From contig DGJT01000019.1 of assembly GCA_002387565.1 (NCBI GenBank), positions 1-20,182 of the forward strand: a stretch of DNA of 20,182 nt. The letters run 5' to 3'. Position 1 is the stretch's first letter, and every line of letters starts with the position of its first letter. Below are positions 13,431 through 20,182 of the stretch, piece by piece. Position numbers and translations under genes: made by a program. The notes below the pieces were generated by a model that saw nothing but the letters and a program-made list of their open reading frames with translations, ran no database searches and was not told the origin of the DNA. Origin of the DNA: Akkermansiaceae bacterium UBA4589 (lineage in GTDB: Bacteria > Verrucomicrobiota > Verrucomicrobiia > Verrucomicrobiales > Akkermansiaceae).

Positions 13431-14393
13431 ATGAAGAGCGTCAACATGCAACAAAGCTATATTGGCTATAGTTTTATTTTTTGTTGCTTGTTCATTATTG
13501 GTCTGGCTCAAGCCTCTATTGAAAAATATCAACAGTTTTCTTCAGCACAAGCTTATCAGCACTGTGTTAATATACTTAAATTTGGTCCTAGGGTCAGTGA
13601 TTCTCCGGGAATTATTCAAACTCAAAATTATATAAAAACTCAATTAGCCCAATATGGTTGGCAAGTGCATGAACAACGATTTAAAAGTTCAACACCTATT
13701 GGAGGAATCACTTTTACTAACCTTATTGCTTATTATGCTCCAAACAATCAAGCTATTCAGTCAGACTTTAAATTAGCTAATAAGCTCATTAGCTGTCATT
13801 ACGATAGCAAATACCTACCAAAATCAAAAAAACCTTTCTTAGGAGCTAATGATTCAGCTGCTTCTATTGGTATTATGCTGGAAATGGCTAAGTTACTGGC
13901 CCAAGTATCTCCCGAATTAGCGAAGTCTACTAACTTTGTTTTCTTTGATGGTGAAGAAGCATTTGGATCTAGAATGCATTACAAAAACTACGATCATAAA
14001 GATGGTCTCTATGGTTCGAGTTACTTTGCCAAAACTTATCAAGCTGATTTCAAAACCCAACCAACTTACCTTATCAATTTAGACCTTATAGGTGATTCTA
14101 ATTATAAGGTTCTACTGAGTAAAACTGCAGATGCAAAGCTCAAGGAAACAGCCTGGAATCTCTATAAAGAAAACAAAAAACAAGACTATAGTTTTAATTT
14201 AAGTAAGGCAAAACTAAATATTCTCGATGACCATATCCCCCTGCATCAAGCAGGAGCTAAAGTTTTAAATATTATTGGAGACTTTCAAAAAATGAGTTAT
14301 TGGCATCATCATGAGGATGATATTAATAATATTTCAGCCACTCAACTCAAAGCTATAGGTGTATTCACCCTTGATTTATTACATCATCTTTAA
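13431..14393 (+). CDS. Secreted M28-family glutaminyl-peptide cyclotransferase-like protein
   Basis: The protein has 320 residues with a signal peptide ending near ALA-like GLAQA (residue 28). The mature domain matches the M28/glutaminyl-cyclase fold: SCHYDSK (121-127), GANDSAAS with zinc ligand D141, FFDGEEAFG with E175 (acid/base) and E176 (zinc), LDLIGDSN with D218, DDHIPL (266-271), and YWHHHEDD with W291 and the third ligand H292. The order and wording of these blocks follow animal QPCT and its bacterial counterparts more than aminopeptidases, so conversion of N-terminal Gln to pyroglutamate on exported proteins is the best guess. An aminopeptidase role cannot be excluded. It starts 18 bp after parB; the ATG at 13431 or the in-frame ATG at 13446 could be used, and both leave a signal peptide. 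The link with parB looks only transcriptional. Confidence 0.85.
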   Translation: MKSVNMQQSYIGYSFIFCCLFIIGLAQASIEKYQQFSSAQAYQHCVNILKFGPRVSDSPGIIQTQNYIKTQLAQYGWQVHEQRFKSSTPIGGITFTNLIAYYAPNNQAIQSDFKLANKLISCHYDSKYLPKSKKPFLGANDSAASIGIMLEMAKLLAQVSPELAKSTNFVFFDGEEAFGSRMHYKNYDHKDGLYGSSYFAKTYQADFKTQPTYLINLDLIGDSNYKVLLSKTADAKLKETAWNLYKENKKQDYSFNLSKAKLNILDDHIPLHQAGAKVLNIIGDFQKMSYWHHHEDDINNISATQLKAIGVFTLDLLHHL

Positions 14394-14406
14394 AAACTTA
14401 TAAATT

Positions 14407-14751
14407 ATGCCTAAACTAAATTGCCCACTTTGCACTGTCGATGATATTTTAGAAAATCCTACCAATTATGAATGCCTAACTTGTGGGCATGAATGGGACA
14501 AACAAATTAAAGAAGAGGATCAAATAGGTCCGCAAGAGAGAATTGTCAAAGATGCGTACGGCAATATTTTGGCTAATGGTGATATTGTCGCCATGATTAA
14601 AGACAAAAAAATCAAAGGTAGTTCAAAAGTTCTAAAAAGTGGCATGAAGTCTAAAGCTATAAGGCTCGTTGATGGAGATCATGAAATTGACTGCAAAATG
14701 GATGGCATGTCGATTGCACTTAAAGCCTGCTTTGTTAAAAAAGTTTTTTAA
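14407..14751 (+). CDS. yjdM: YjdM/PhnA-family zinc-ribbon protein
   Basis: This 114-residue protein has an N-terminal zinc ribbon with CPLC (C6, C9) and CLTC (C23, C26), followed by CGHEWDKQ typical of YjdM (formerly called PhnA, although it is not phosphonoacetate hydrolase). The C-terminal beta domain (about 45-114) holds the family's VKDAYGNILANGDIVAMIKD and IKGSSKVLKSGMK segments. It is cytoplasmic and its biochemical role is not established. It begins 13 bp after the M28 gene, so the two probably share a transcript with parB. A 213-bp spacer follows. The 3' end includes a 19-bp A/T palindrome covering the stop codon. Confidence 0.92.
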   Translation: MPKLNCPLCTVDDILENPTNYECLTCGHEWDKQIKEEDQIGPQERIVKDAYGNILANGDIVAMIKDKKIKGSSKVLKSGMKSKAIRLVDGDHEIDCKMDGMSIALKACFVKKVF

Positions 14752-14964
14752 CCGTAAAAACGCACTATGCAATTTAGACTTTTCACTTCACAAAGTATAT
14801 TGTCAACTTTAAATGTATGCGCTTGATAATATTTTCTCAATTTTAAACTAGTAAGAGTTATTCTATTTATAAGCAGGCGGATTCAATAATGCTAATTAAT
14901 TTATAATCCTCGCTAACATCACTTTAAACTTTTATTTTCAAGATTTTAGTCCTACATTCTGCGC
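14752..14964. other. Intergenic spacer upstream of trpA
   Basis: This 213-bp AT-rich spacer separates yjdM from the trpA-dapF-cimA cluster and must hold that cluster's promoter. A perfect TATAAT is at 14902-14907, but no good -35 lies 16-18 bp before it. TTGTCA (about 14800) and TTGATA (about 14822) occur without well-placed -10 boxes. I see no Trp-rich leader peptide, attenuator hairpin or known riboswitch. Confidence 0.4.
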
Positions 14965-15780
14965 GTGAGTCGTATTAATAAGATTTTTAAAAACCTTAAA
15001 GCTGAAAACAAAAAAGCTTTTGTAGCCTACATTTGTGCTGGAGACCCTAACTTTGATACTAGCTTAGCTATCTTAGACGCCCTTGTTGAAAAAGGTGTCG
15101 ATATTATCGAACTTGGCGTTGCTTTTTCTGACCCAGTAGCTGACGGGCTCGTCAACCAAATGGCGGCAGAAAGGGCACTGGAAGCAGGGATGACTCTCCC
15201 TCGCTTATTTGACCTAGTACGTGCGTTTAGAGCTAAACACCCTGACGTAGGTCTTGTGTTATTCACGTACATGAACCCTATTTTTTCTTATGGGTACACC
15301 AAATTTTTTACTGATGCTACAGATGCTGGTATTGACGCAACCCTGTTCTTAGATTTACCGATTGAGGATAGAGCGGAATTACTCCCTTGTATGGGCGATT
15401 GCGGTATGCAGATGATTTCACTTATTGCACCGACAACACCTATTGATCGTGCCATTGAGCTAGCTAAAAATGCCCAAGGTTTCATTTATGTATTAACCAG
15501 AACTGGAGTCACAGGTGCAGCATCTACGCTCTCTCTTGATTTGGAAGAGCGCTTGGCTATTATTAGACAACATACAGACGTTCCTGTCTGCTTAGGTTTT
15601 GGTATTGGCACCGTTGAGCAAATCAATGATATGCAAGCCAATTGTGATGGGCTTATTGTTGGGTCAGCGCTCGTTAAACAAATTGAAAATAACGCCACGG
15701 ATAAAGATGCTGCTGTCGCTGCTGTAGAAGCCTTTATTGAGCCATTAGTGATTGCAGCTCATGCTTTAGAAACAGTTTAA
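14965..15780 (+). CDS. trpA: Tryptophan synthase alpha subunit
   Basis: This 271-residue TIM-barrel enzyme cleaves indole-3-glycerol phosphate to indole and glyceraldehyde 3-phosphate; the indole passes to TrpB. The catalytic pair is E49 (IIELGV) and D60 (SDPVADG), at the same numbers as in Salmonella TrpA. The phosphate-binding GFGIGT (about 211-216) and IVGSALV (about 231-237) segments are present, and TGVTGA (about 178-183) forms the mobile loop. The conserved VPFSDP reads VAFSDP, and ADGP reads ADGL, so two usual prolines are replaced. The start is GTG at 14965, which gives the standard MSRI...F N-terminus; no better ATG exists. No trpB or other trp gene is in the window. dapF follows after 16 bp. 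Confidence 0.96.
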   Translation: MSRINKIFKNLKAENKKAFVAYICAGDPNFDTSLAILDALVEKGVDIIELGVAFSDPVADGLVNQMAAERALEAGMTLPRLFDLVRAFRAKHPDVGLVLFTYMNPIFSYGYTKFFTDATDAGIDATLFLDLPIEDRAELLPCMGDCGMQMISLIAPTTPIDRAIELAKNAQGFIYVLTRTGVTGAASTLSLDLEERLAIIRQHTDVPVCLGFGIGTVEQINDMQANCDGLIVGSALVKQIENNATDKDAAVAAVEAFIEPLVIAAHALETV

Positions 15781-15796
15781 CCCATTTTTACTTATC

Positions 15797-16612
15797 ATGA
15801 AAGAAATCCATTTTTACAAAATGAACGGGGCTGGCAATGATTTTGTCGTGATTGACAACCGTGATTTATCTCTTAGTTTATCTAAATCAGAGATTGAACA
15901 ACTCTGTGATAGACACCGTGGTGTCGGTGCAGATGGCTTACTCGCTGTAGAGCCAGCCACTGGAGATGCCGCTTATAAATTCCGTTATTACAATGCCGAT
16001 GGTGGTGAAGCTGAAATGTGTGGCAACGGTGCGCGCTGTTTTGCTCGTTTTGTGTCGCACTTACCTGATGAAATACCAGCGGAAGTTTCTTTTGAGACTA
16101 TTGTTGGTGACTTATCAGCCAAAATTCTTGGTGAAAACATTCTAATTGATTTATCTGAACCCTTTGATTTAGAGCAAAATCTAGCTCTATCTATCCCTAG
16201 TGGAGAATTTGTGGTTGATTCCATAAATACAGGAGTGCCTCATGTGGTCTTGTTTGTGGATGATGTTGACGCCATTGATGTAGTCAAAATGGGTGCTGAA
16301 ATTCGCTATCACGAACATTTCGCTCCTGCTGGTACTAATGTGAATTTTGCGCAGATAGTCTCAAACAAGCATTTAAAAATTCGCACTTACGAGCGTGGCG
16401 TCGAAGACGAGACCCTCGCCTGCGGTACTGGCATGACAGCTTGTGCTTTGATTCATAACCTTAAGACGAATGAATTAGGCCCTATTGCGATTGATGTAAA
16501 AGGTGGTGATACTTTAGCCATTGATTTTACAAGAAATGATGCTACCTTATTTGGCAACGTCACCTTGACAGGTCCTGCCGACTTTGTTTTCGAAGGTGAT
16601 ATTGTGATCTAA
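15797..16612 (+). CDS. dapF: Diaminopimelate epimerase
   Basis: This 271-residue, cofactor-independent enzyme interconverts LL- and meso-diaminopimelate, giving the precursor of lysine and peptidoglycan. The two catalytic cysteines are visible: C75 in EAEMCGNGARCF and C209 in DETLACGTGMTA. The N-terminal MNGAGNDFVVID and RGVGADGLL blocks are canonical, as is ERGVEDET before the second Cys. Length is normal. It lies 16 bp after trpA and only 3 bp before cimA, so all three are surely one transcript. No Shine-Dalgarno is visible upstream. Its presence implies meso-DAP-type murein. Confidence 0.97.
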   Translation: MKEIHFYKMNGAGNDFVVIDNRDLSLSLSKSEIEQLCDRHRGVGADGLLAVEPATGDAAYKFRYYNADGGEAEMCGNGARCFARFVSHLPDEIPAEVSFETIVGDLSAKILGENILIDLSEPFDLEQNLALSIPSGEFVVDSINTGVPHVVLFVDDVDAIDVVKMGAEIRYHEHFAPAGTNVNFAQIVSNKHLKIRTYERGVEDETLACGTGMTACALIHNLKTNELGPIAIDVKGGDTLAIDFTRNDATLFGNVTLTGPADFVFEGDIVI

Positions 16613-16615
16613 ATT

Positions 16616-18199
16616 ATGCATCATTCCTCATCTACAGTAGAAATTTACGATACCACCCTGCGTGATGGCACTCAGGGCGAAGGTTTTTCTTTGTCTTTGC
16701 AAGATAAATTGCAGATTGCAAAAGCTTTAGATAATTTTGGCATCAGTTATATTGAAGGTGGCTGGCCTGGTTCCAACCCCAAAGATGTAGAGTTCTTTGA
16801 GCTCGCCGCTAAATGTGAATGGGAAAATGCTCAAATTGCAGCATTTGGTTCAACTCGTCGCCCTAACGTAGCTGTGGATGAAGATCCGCAGATAGAATCT
16901 CTATTAGCAGCTAACACGCCTGTTGTTACTTTTTTTGGTAAAAGCTGGGACTTACACGTCACAGATGTGCTCAAAGTCAGTCTAGAGGAAAATCTAGCTA
17001 TGATCTATGATACCACTTCTTACCTCAAGAAACATGGACGCAAGGTGTTTTTTGATGCTGAACATTTCTTTGATGGGTTTAAAGCTAACCAAGCATACGC
17101 TTTACAAGTTTTAGGCGAGGCTATCCGTGCAGATGTTGATGCTGTAGTTCTATGTGATACTAATGGCGGCACTTTGCCTAGTGAGATTATTTCTATCATC
17201 AACACGGTAAAAGAGTATTACCCTCAAGCCAGTATTGGTATTCATACGCACAATGACTGTGAGTTAGGTGTGGCTAATGCTATTGCTGCTGTGGAAGCTG
17301 GAGCCACACAAATCCAAGGAACTATCAATGGGTACGGTGAGCGTACAGGTAATTGTAACCTGACTTCTGTTATCCCTATTTTAGAGCTTAAAAAAGATAT
17401 TAAAGTTATTCATGATTTATCTCACCTTAAATCACTGTCATTTTTAGTAGATGACTTATCGAATAACCCGCATTTTTTAAGAATGCCTTTTGTAGGTAAA
17501 ACTGCTTTTGCCCATAAAGGAGGTATGCATGTAAATGCCGTACAAAAACTATCTCGCAGTTATGAACATATCCAGCCTGAATTAGTAGGTAATGAACAAG
17601 CTATTTTAGTGAGTGAATTATCCGGACAGGCCAACATTCTCATGAAGGCAGAAGATTTAGGATTTCCTTTGCAAAAAGGCAGTCAAGAAGCGCTCGATGT
17701 ACTCACCAAAGTCAAAGAGGCGGAAAATGACGGCTACTCTTATGAAGCCGCTGGAGGCTCGCTAGAGCTCATTATTCGCAAAGTCATAGGTGCTTATAAA
17801 GAGTATTTTTCATTAGATAAATACCAGTGTCAATACACCCTACTACCTAAAGAAAAGGGTGCAGAGCCTATCTGCGAGGCCAGTATCAAACTCAATATAG
17901 GTTCAGAAGTATCTCATAGTGTATCTGAGGGTCATGGGGTGATTCATGCCTTAGATTTGGCTCTGCGTAAATCATTGTTACCGTTCTTCCCTACTATTGC
18001 AAACGTACATTTAACAGACTACAAAGTCCGCATCCTTAATGGTAATGATGCAACAGCAGCTAAGACTCGAGTCCTTATTGCGTTAGGTGATGGCGAGCGT
18101 ACTTGGGGTAGTGTTGGGGTTTCTGACAGTATTATTGAGGCGAGTTTACATGCCCTACTTGATGGTATTGATGTCTTTCTTCAGCGTCAACAAAGCTAA
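16616..18199 (+). CDS. cimA: (R)-citramalate synthase
   Basis: This 527-residue DRE-TIM enzyme condenses pyruvate with acetyl-CoA to (R)-citramalate, the first step of threonine-independent isoleucine synthesis. The N-terminal motif is YDTTLRDGTQGEGFS with R16 and metal-binding D17. The other metal ligands are H210 and H212 in GIHTHNDCELG, and N246 lies in GERTGNCNL. A flexible linker (about 370-415) leads to the C-terminal regulatory LeuA-type domain (about 415-520) that binds the feedback inhibitor in this family. The 520-530 residue length, the IEGGWPGSNPKD block and TFFGKSWDLHV match the long citramalate synthase group better than LeuA or homocitrate synthase. It starts 3 bp after dapF and ends 5 bp before the NYN gene. 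Confidence 0.92.
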   Translation: MHHSSSTVEIYDTTLRDGTQGEGFSLSLQDKLQIAKALDNFGISYIEGGWPGSNPKDVEFFELAAKCEWENAQIAAFGSTRRPNVAVDEDPQIESLLAANTPVVTFFGKSWDLHVTDVLKVSLEENLAMIYDTTSYLKKHGRKVFFDAEHFFDGFKANQAYALQVLGEAIRADVDAVVLCDTNGGTLPSEIISIINTVKEYYPQASIGIHTHNDCELGVANAIAAVEAGATQIQGTINGYGERTGNCNLTSVIPILELKKDIKVIHDLSHLKSLSFLVDDLSNNPHFLRMPFVGKTAFAHKGGMHVNAVQKLSRSYEHIQPELVGNEQAILVSELSGQANILMKAEDLGFPLQKGSQEALDVLTKVKEAENDGYSYEAAGGSLELIIRKVIGAYKEYFSLDKYQCQYTLLPKEKGAEPICEASIKLNIGSEVSHSVSEGHGVIHALDLALRKSLLPFFPTIANVHLTDYKVRILNGNDATAAKTRVLIALGDGERTWGSVGVSDSIIEASLHALLDGIDVFLQRQQS

Positions 18200-18204
18200 T
18201 TGAG

Positions 18205-18630
18205 ATGTCTAGAGTCCTTATCGTTGATGGTCATAATGCCATTTTTGCGATTGAATCTTTAGCTACCCATCATCAAGTTAATCGAGAGCAAACTCGCGAA
18301 GCTCTTGTGTCTTGGTTGCAGCAGTACCAAGACAGCACCGACACACAAATTATTGTGGTGTTTGATGGTCAAGGAAAAACAACCACCAAACAAGGCGGCA
18401 CCAAGAATCAAGTGCTGGTTATTTACTCATCGCAAGGTATCACAGCAGACGCTCATATTGAACAATTAGCAGCTAAATACGCTGAGTATTACCAAATCAT
18501 GGTCGCCACTCAAGATATGGCCATTATTCACGCTGTATCTGAAAGCGGGGCTACGGTTATTTCTATTAAAAAACTGGCAGATCTTATTGATTCAAACCAA
18601 GCTGAATTAAAAAAGAAGTGGCTTAAATAA
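18205..18630 (+). CDS. NYN-domain (YacP/Rae1-like) putative ribonuclease
   Basis: This 141-residue protein has a PIN-like NYN fold. Motifs in order are VLIVDGHNAIF with D8, IVVFDGQG with D54, ITADAHIEQLAA with D82, and VATQDMAII with D104. These four acidic residues fit the metal-binding set of YacP relatives. In Bacillus the related Rae1 cleaves mRNA on the ribosome. The protein is shorter than typical YacP (about 170 residues) and ends soon after the last core helix. It lies 5 bp after cimA, so it is transcribed with the amino-acid genes, apparently without a functional link. A weak TTGAG before the ATG is the nearest thing to a ribosome-binding site. Confidence 0.85.
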   Translation: MSRVLIVDGHNAIFAIESLATHHQVNREQTREALVSWLQQYQDSTDTQIIVVFDGQGKTTTKQGGTKNQVLVIYSSQGITADAHIEQLAAKYAEYYQIMVATQDMAIIHAVSESGATVISIKKLADLIDSNQAELKKKWLK

Positions 18631-18680
18631 AATTCTACGTTTCTTTTAAAAAAAACTCTTTACCAATCAACGCTCTTAGC

Positions 18681-18708
18681 TTGTTTATTAACATAATATC
18701 TGCATAAT
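18681..18708 (+). promoter_or_regulatory. Candidate gdhA promoter with almost no leader
   Basis: TTGTTT (18681-18686) is followed after 16 bp by CATAAT (18703-18708, 5 of 6 to the -10 consensus). The -10 ends 7 bp before the gdhA ATG at 18716, so transcription would start at or next to the start codon and give a leaderless mRNA. Another -10-like CATAAT lies at 18692-18697 without a good -35. Confidence 0.4.
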
Positions 18709-18715
18709 TATTAAT

Positions 18716-20080
18716 ATGTCTTACGATAAACTCACTCTCAATAATTTCATGTCTGGTCTTAGTAAGAGAACTCCTGGGGAAACAGAGTTTCATCAGGCTG
18801 TTTATGAGGTCGCCGATTCAGTGATCCCTTTTATTCAGGAAAATCCTAAATATCAAGAGGCTAATATTCTTGAACGCATGACTGAACCAGATAGGACTAT
18901 TATTTTCCGAGTCTGTTGGGAAGATGACCAAGGTCAGATTAGGGTTAACAGAGGTTACCGTGTTCAATTTAACAATTCCATTGGGCCATATAAGGGCGGC
19001 TTACGTTTTGACCCTAGCGTCAACCTTAGTATTTTAAAATTTCTTGGCTTTGAGCAAACATTCAAGAACAGCCTCACTACCCTACCTATGGGTTCAGCCA
19101 AAGGAGGTGCTGACTTTAACCCTAAAGGAAAATCAGACCGCGAAGTTATGAGGTTTTGCCAGGCTTACATGATGGAATTATCCAAACATATTGGTTCTCA
19201 TATTGATGTTCCTGCAGGAGATATTGGTGTGGGTGCGCGTGAAATTAGTTATATGTTTGGGCAATACAAGCGTATCACGAATGAGTTTGAAGGAGTGTTG
19301 ACTGGAAAAGGCCTAGAATATGGAGGCAGTTTGGTTCGTACAGAGGCCACAGGCTATGGTTGTGCTTACTTCATGGAAGAAATGCTCAAAGCTCACAACA
19401 AAGAAACCAAAGGCCTAAGCGCCACCATTTCTGGCTCTGGTAATGTAGCTCTGTATTGTGCTAAAAAAGTCATTCAATTAGGAGGCAAAGTTCTCACCCT
19501 ATCTGATTCAGGAGGTTTCATTCATTTTAAAGAGGGACTCAGCTTGGAAGAATTAGAAGAAGTTATTCATTTCAAAACTGTTGAACGCAAGCGTTTATCT
19601 GAATACATAGACGAACAAGAAAAAGAGCGCAGTGACCTCGCTTACCATGATGGCAAAAAACCATGGGAAATCAAAGCTGACCTAGCCTACCCTTGCGCCA
19701 CTCAAAATGAAATTGGCCAAGGCGAAGCCATGCAGCTCATCGACAATGAATACACAGCTCTAGCCGAAGGCGCCAATATGCCGCTTAAAATAGTCGCTAT
19801 TAATGCACTTCAGGAAGCAAAAATCCTCTACGCTCCAGGCAAAGCCTCTAATGCTGGTGGTGTAGCTATGTCAGGCTTAGAGATGACACAAAATAGTATG
19901 CGAATCTCTTGGGACGCCGAAGAACTAGAGAATAGACTCAAAGACATCATGCAAGGTATTCACGCTCAATGTTGTAAACATGGAAAACAAGAAGATGGCT
20001 CTATTAATTATGTTCAAGGCGCTAATATTGGAGGGTTCATCAAAGTAGCTAACGCCATGCTTGCTTATGGTGTCGTCTAA
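18716..20080 (+). CDS. gdhA: Glutamate dehydrogenase, hexameric (probably NADP-specific)
   Basis: This 454-residue enzyme aminates 2-oxoglutarate with ammonia to glutamate. It has the length of the small hexameric class I enzymes such as E. coli GdhA. Active-site elements are K93 in GPYKGGLRFDPS, K129 in PMGSAKGGADFNPKG and D169 in PAGDIGVGARE. The nucleotide-binding fold begins at about residue 238 with ISGSGNVALYCAKK. The stretch VLTLSDSGGFIH after it carries Ser-Asp rather than a plain Glu/Asp at the end of beta-2, which fits an NADP-dependent biosynthetic enzyme. It is separated by 85 bp from the NYN gene and seems to have its own promoter. No Shine-Dalgarno is present. The gene is complete, and a minus-strand gene probably converges on it at the window's end. 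Confidence 0.96.
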   Translation: MSYDKLTLNNFMSGLSKRTPGETEFHQAVYEVADSVIPFIQENPKYQEANILERMTEPDRTIIFRVCWEDDQGQIRVNRGYRVQFNNSIGPYKGGLRFDPSVNLSILKFLGFEQTFKNSLTTLPMGSAKGGADFNPKGKSDREVMRFCQAYMMELSKHIGSHIDVPAGDIGVGAREISYMFGQYKRITNEFEGVLTGKGLEYGGSLVRTEATGYGCAYFMEEMLKAHNKETKGLSATISGSGNVALYCAKKVIQLGGKVLTLSDSGGFIHFKEGLSLEELEEVIHFKTVERKRLSEYIDEQEKERSDLAYHDGKKPWEIKADLAYPCATQNEIGQGEAMQLIDNEYTALAEGANMPLKIVAINALQEAKILYAPGKASNAGGVAMSGLEMTQNSMRISWDAEELENRLKDIMQGIHAQCCKHGKQEDGSINYVQGANIGGFIKVANAMLAYGVV

Positions 20081-20116
20081 TCTATGCCAGCCCCAAACTA
20101 TTTATAAGGATAATTT

Positions 20117-20182
20117 TTAATTAATTTTCACCCAAACATCGCGATTAAATAATGTTTGAGGATAGTGATGTTCTGTATTAAC
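20117..20182 (-). CDS. Possible C-terminal fragment of a gene entering from the right edge
   Basis: On the minus strand one frame is open from the window edge through 21 codons to a TAA at 20119-20117 and reads ...TEHHYPQTLFNRDVWVKIN. The mixed composition looks protein-like and the position, converging on gdhA, is plausible. It is too short to recognise. The 36 bp between it and gdhA hold no clear terminator hairpin. Confidence 0.3.
   Translation of the reverse strand, partial: VNTEHHYPQTLFNRDVWVKIN

Noticed and set aside
14734..14752. Perfect 19-bp palindrome of A/T runs covering the yjdM stop codon (GTTAAAAAA-G-TTTTTTAAC), considered as a terminator.
   Set aside because: The stem is almost all A-T with essentially no loop, and no T-run follows it. 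It partly reflects Lys/Val/Phe codons at the end of the gene. It is not a credible intrinsic terminator.
14752..14964. Search for a trp attenuator, riboswitch or YtgR-type box before trpA.
   Set aside because: No Trp-codon cluster, stable hairpin pair or TTAG-N6-CTAA element was seen. Only an isolated perfect TATAAT remains.

Overview
The window is a moderately AT-rich bacterial chromosome segment without phage, plasmid or insertion-sequence genes. Taken together, four traits point to the PVC superphylum, most likely a Verrucomicrobiota lineage of the Opitutales/Puniceicoccales kind: a pheS-pheT pair, a small lysine/alanine-rich histone-H1-like protein with an MGTQ...KRKRRK...YLKRK head, a metal-transport operon whose permease carries a DtxR-like module as in chlamydial YtgCR, and a trpA-dapF-cimA-NYN cluster. 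This placement comes from recalled family resemblance, not from a search. Almost no gene has a recognisable Shine-Dalgarno sequence, and the better promoter candidates lie only a few bases upstream of start codons, a trait also common in Bacteroidota.

Layout. Everything from base 1 to about 12385 is on the minus strand and everything from 12561 to 20080 is on the plus strand, so the window diverges from a 175-bp spacer between the lysine-rich protein gene and parB. Reading the minus strand in transcription order: lysine-rich DNA-binding-type protein, HAD phosphatase, pheS, pheT, a YgjP-type metallopeptidase, a Fic-like protein fused to a MerR-type helix-turn-helix, a secreted ankyrin-repeat protein, then a four-gene manganese/iron ABC transporter (binding lipoprotein, ATPase, permease fused to a DtxR-like regulator, second permease), and finally a HAD phosphatase that runs off the left edge. 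Reading the plus strand: parB, a secreted glutaminyl-cyclase-like M28 protein, a YjdM zinc-ribbon protein, a 213-bp spacer, then the tight cluster trpA-dapF-cimA-NYN RNase-like gene, and gdhA. A probable C-terminal fragment of a minus-strand gene converges on gdhA at the right edge.

How the genes work together. The metal operon has the gene order of chlamydial ytgABCRD. A hyphenated palindrome (TTAG-N6-CTAA core) overlaps the likely promoter of its first gene, so transporter and regulator could form a self-contained metal-responsive circuit. The right half supplies anabolic enzymes: tryptophan (trpA), lysine/peptidoglycan precursor (dapF), isoleucine through citramalate (cimA) and nitrogen assimilation (gdhA). 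The middle holds translation (pheST) and chromosome organisation (parB and the lysine-rich protein).

The main points for a second look are the permease-DtxR fusion with its candidate operator, the Fic-like protein with a degraded catalytic motif and a MerR-type domain, the repeat/hairpin element inserted inside the metal operon, and the apparently SD-free, short-leader start sites. I see no clear evidence of a wholly new multi-gene system.
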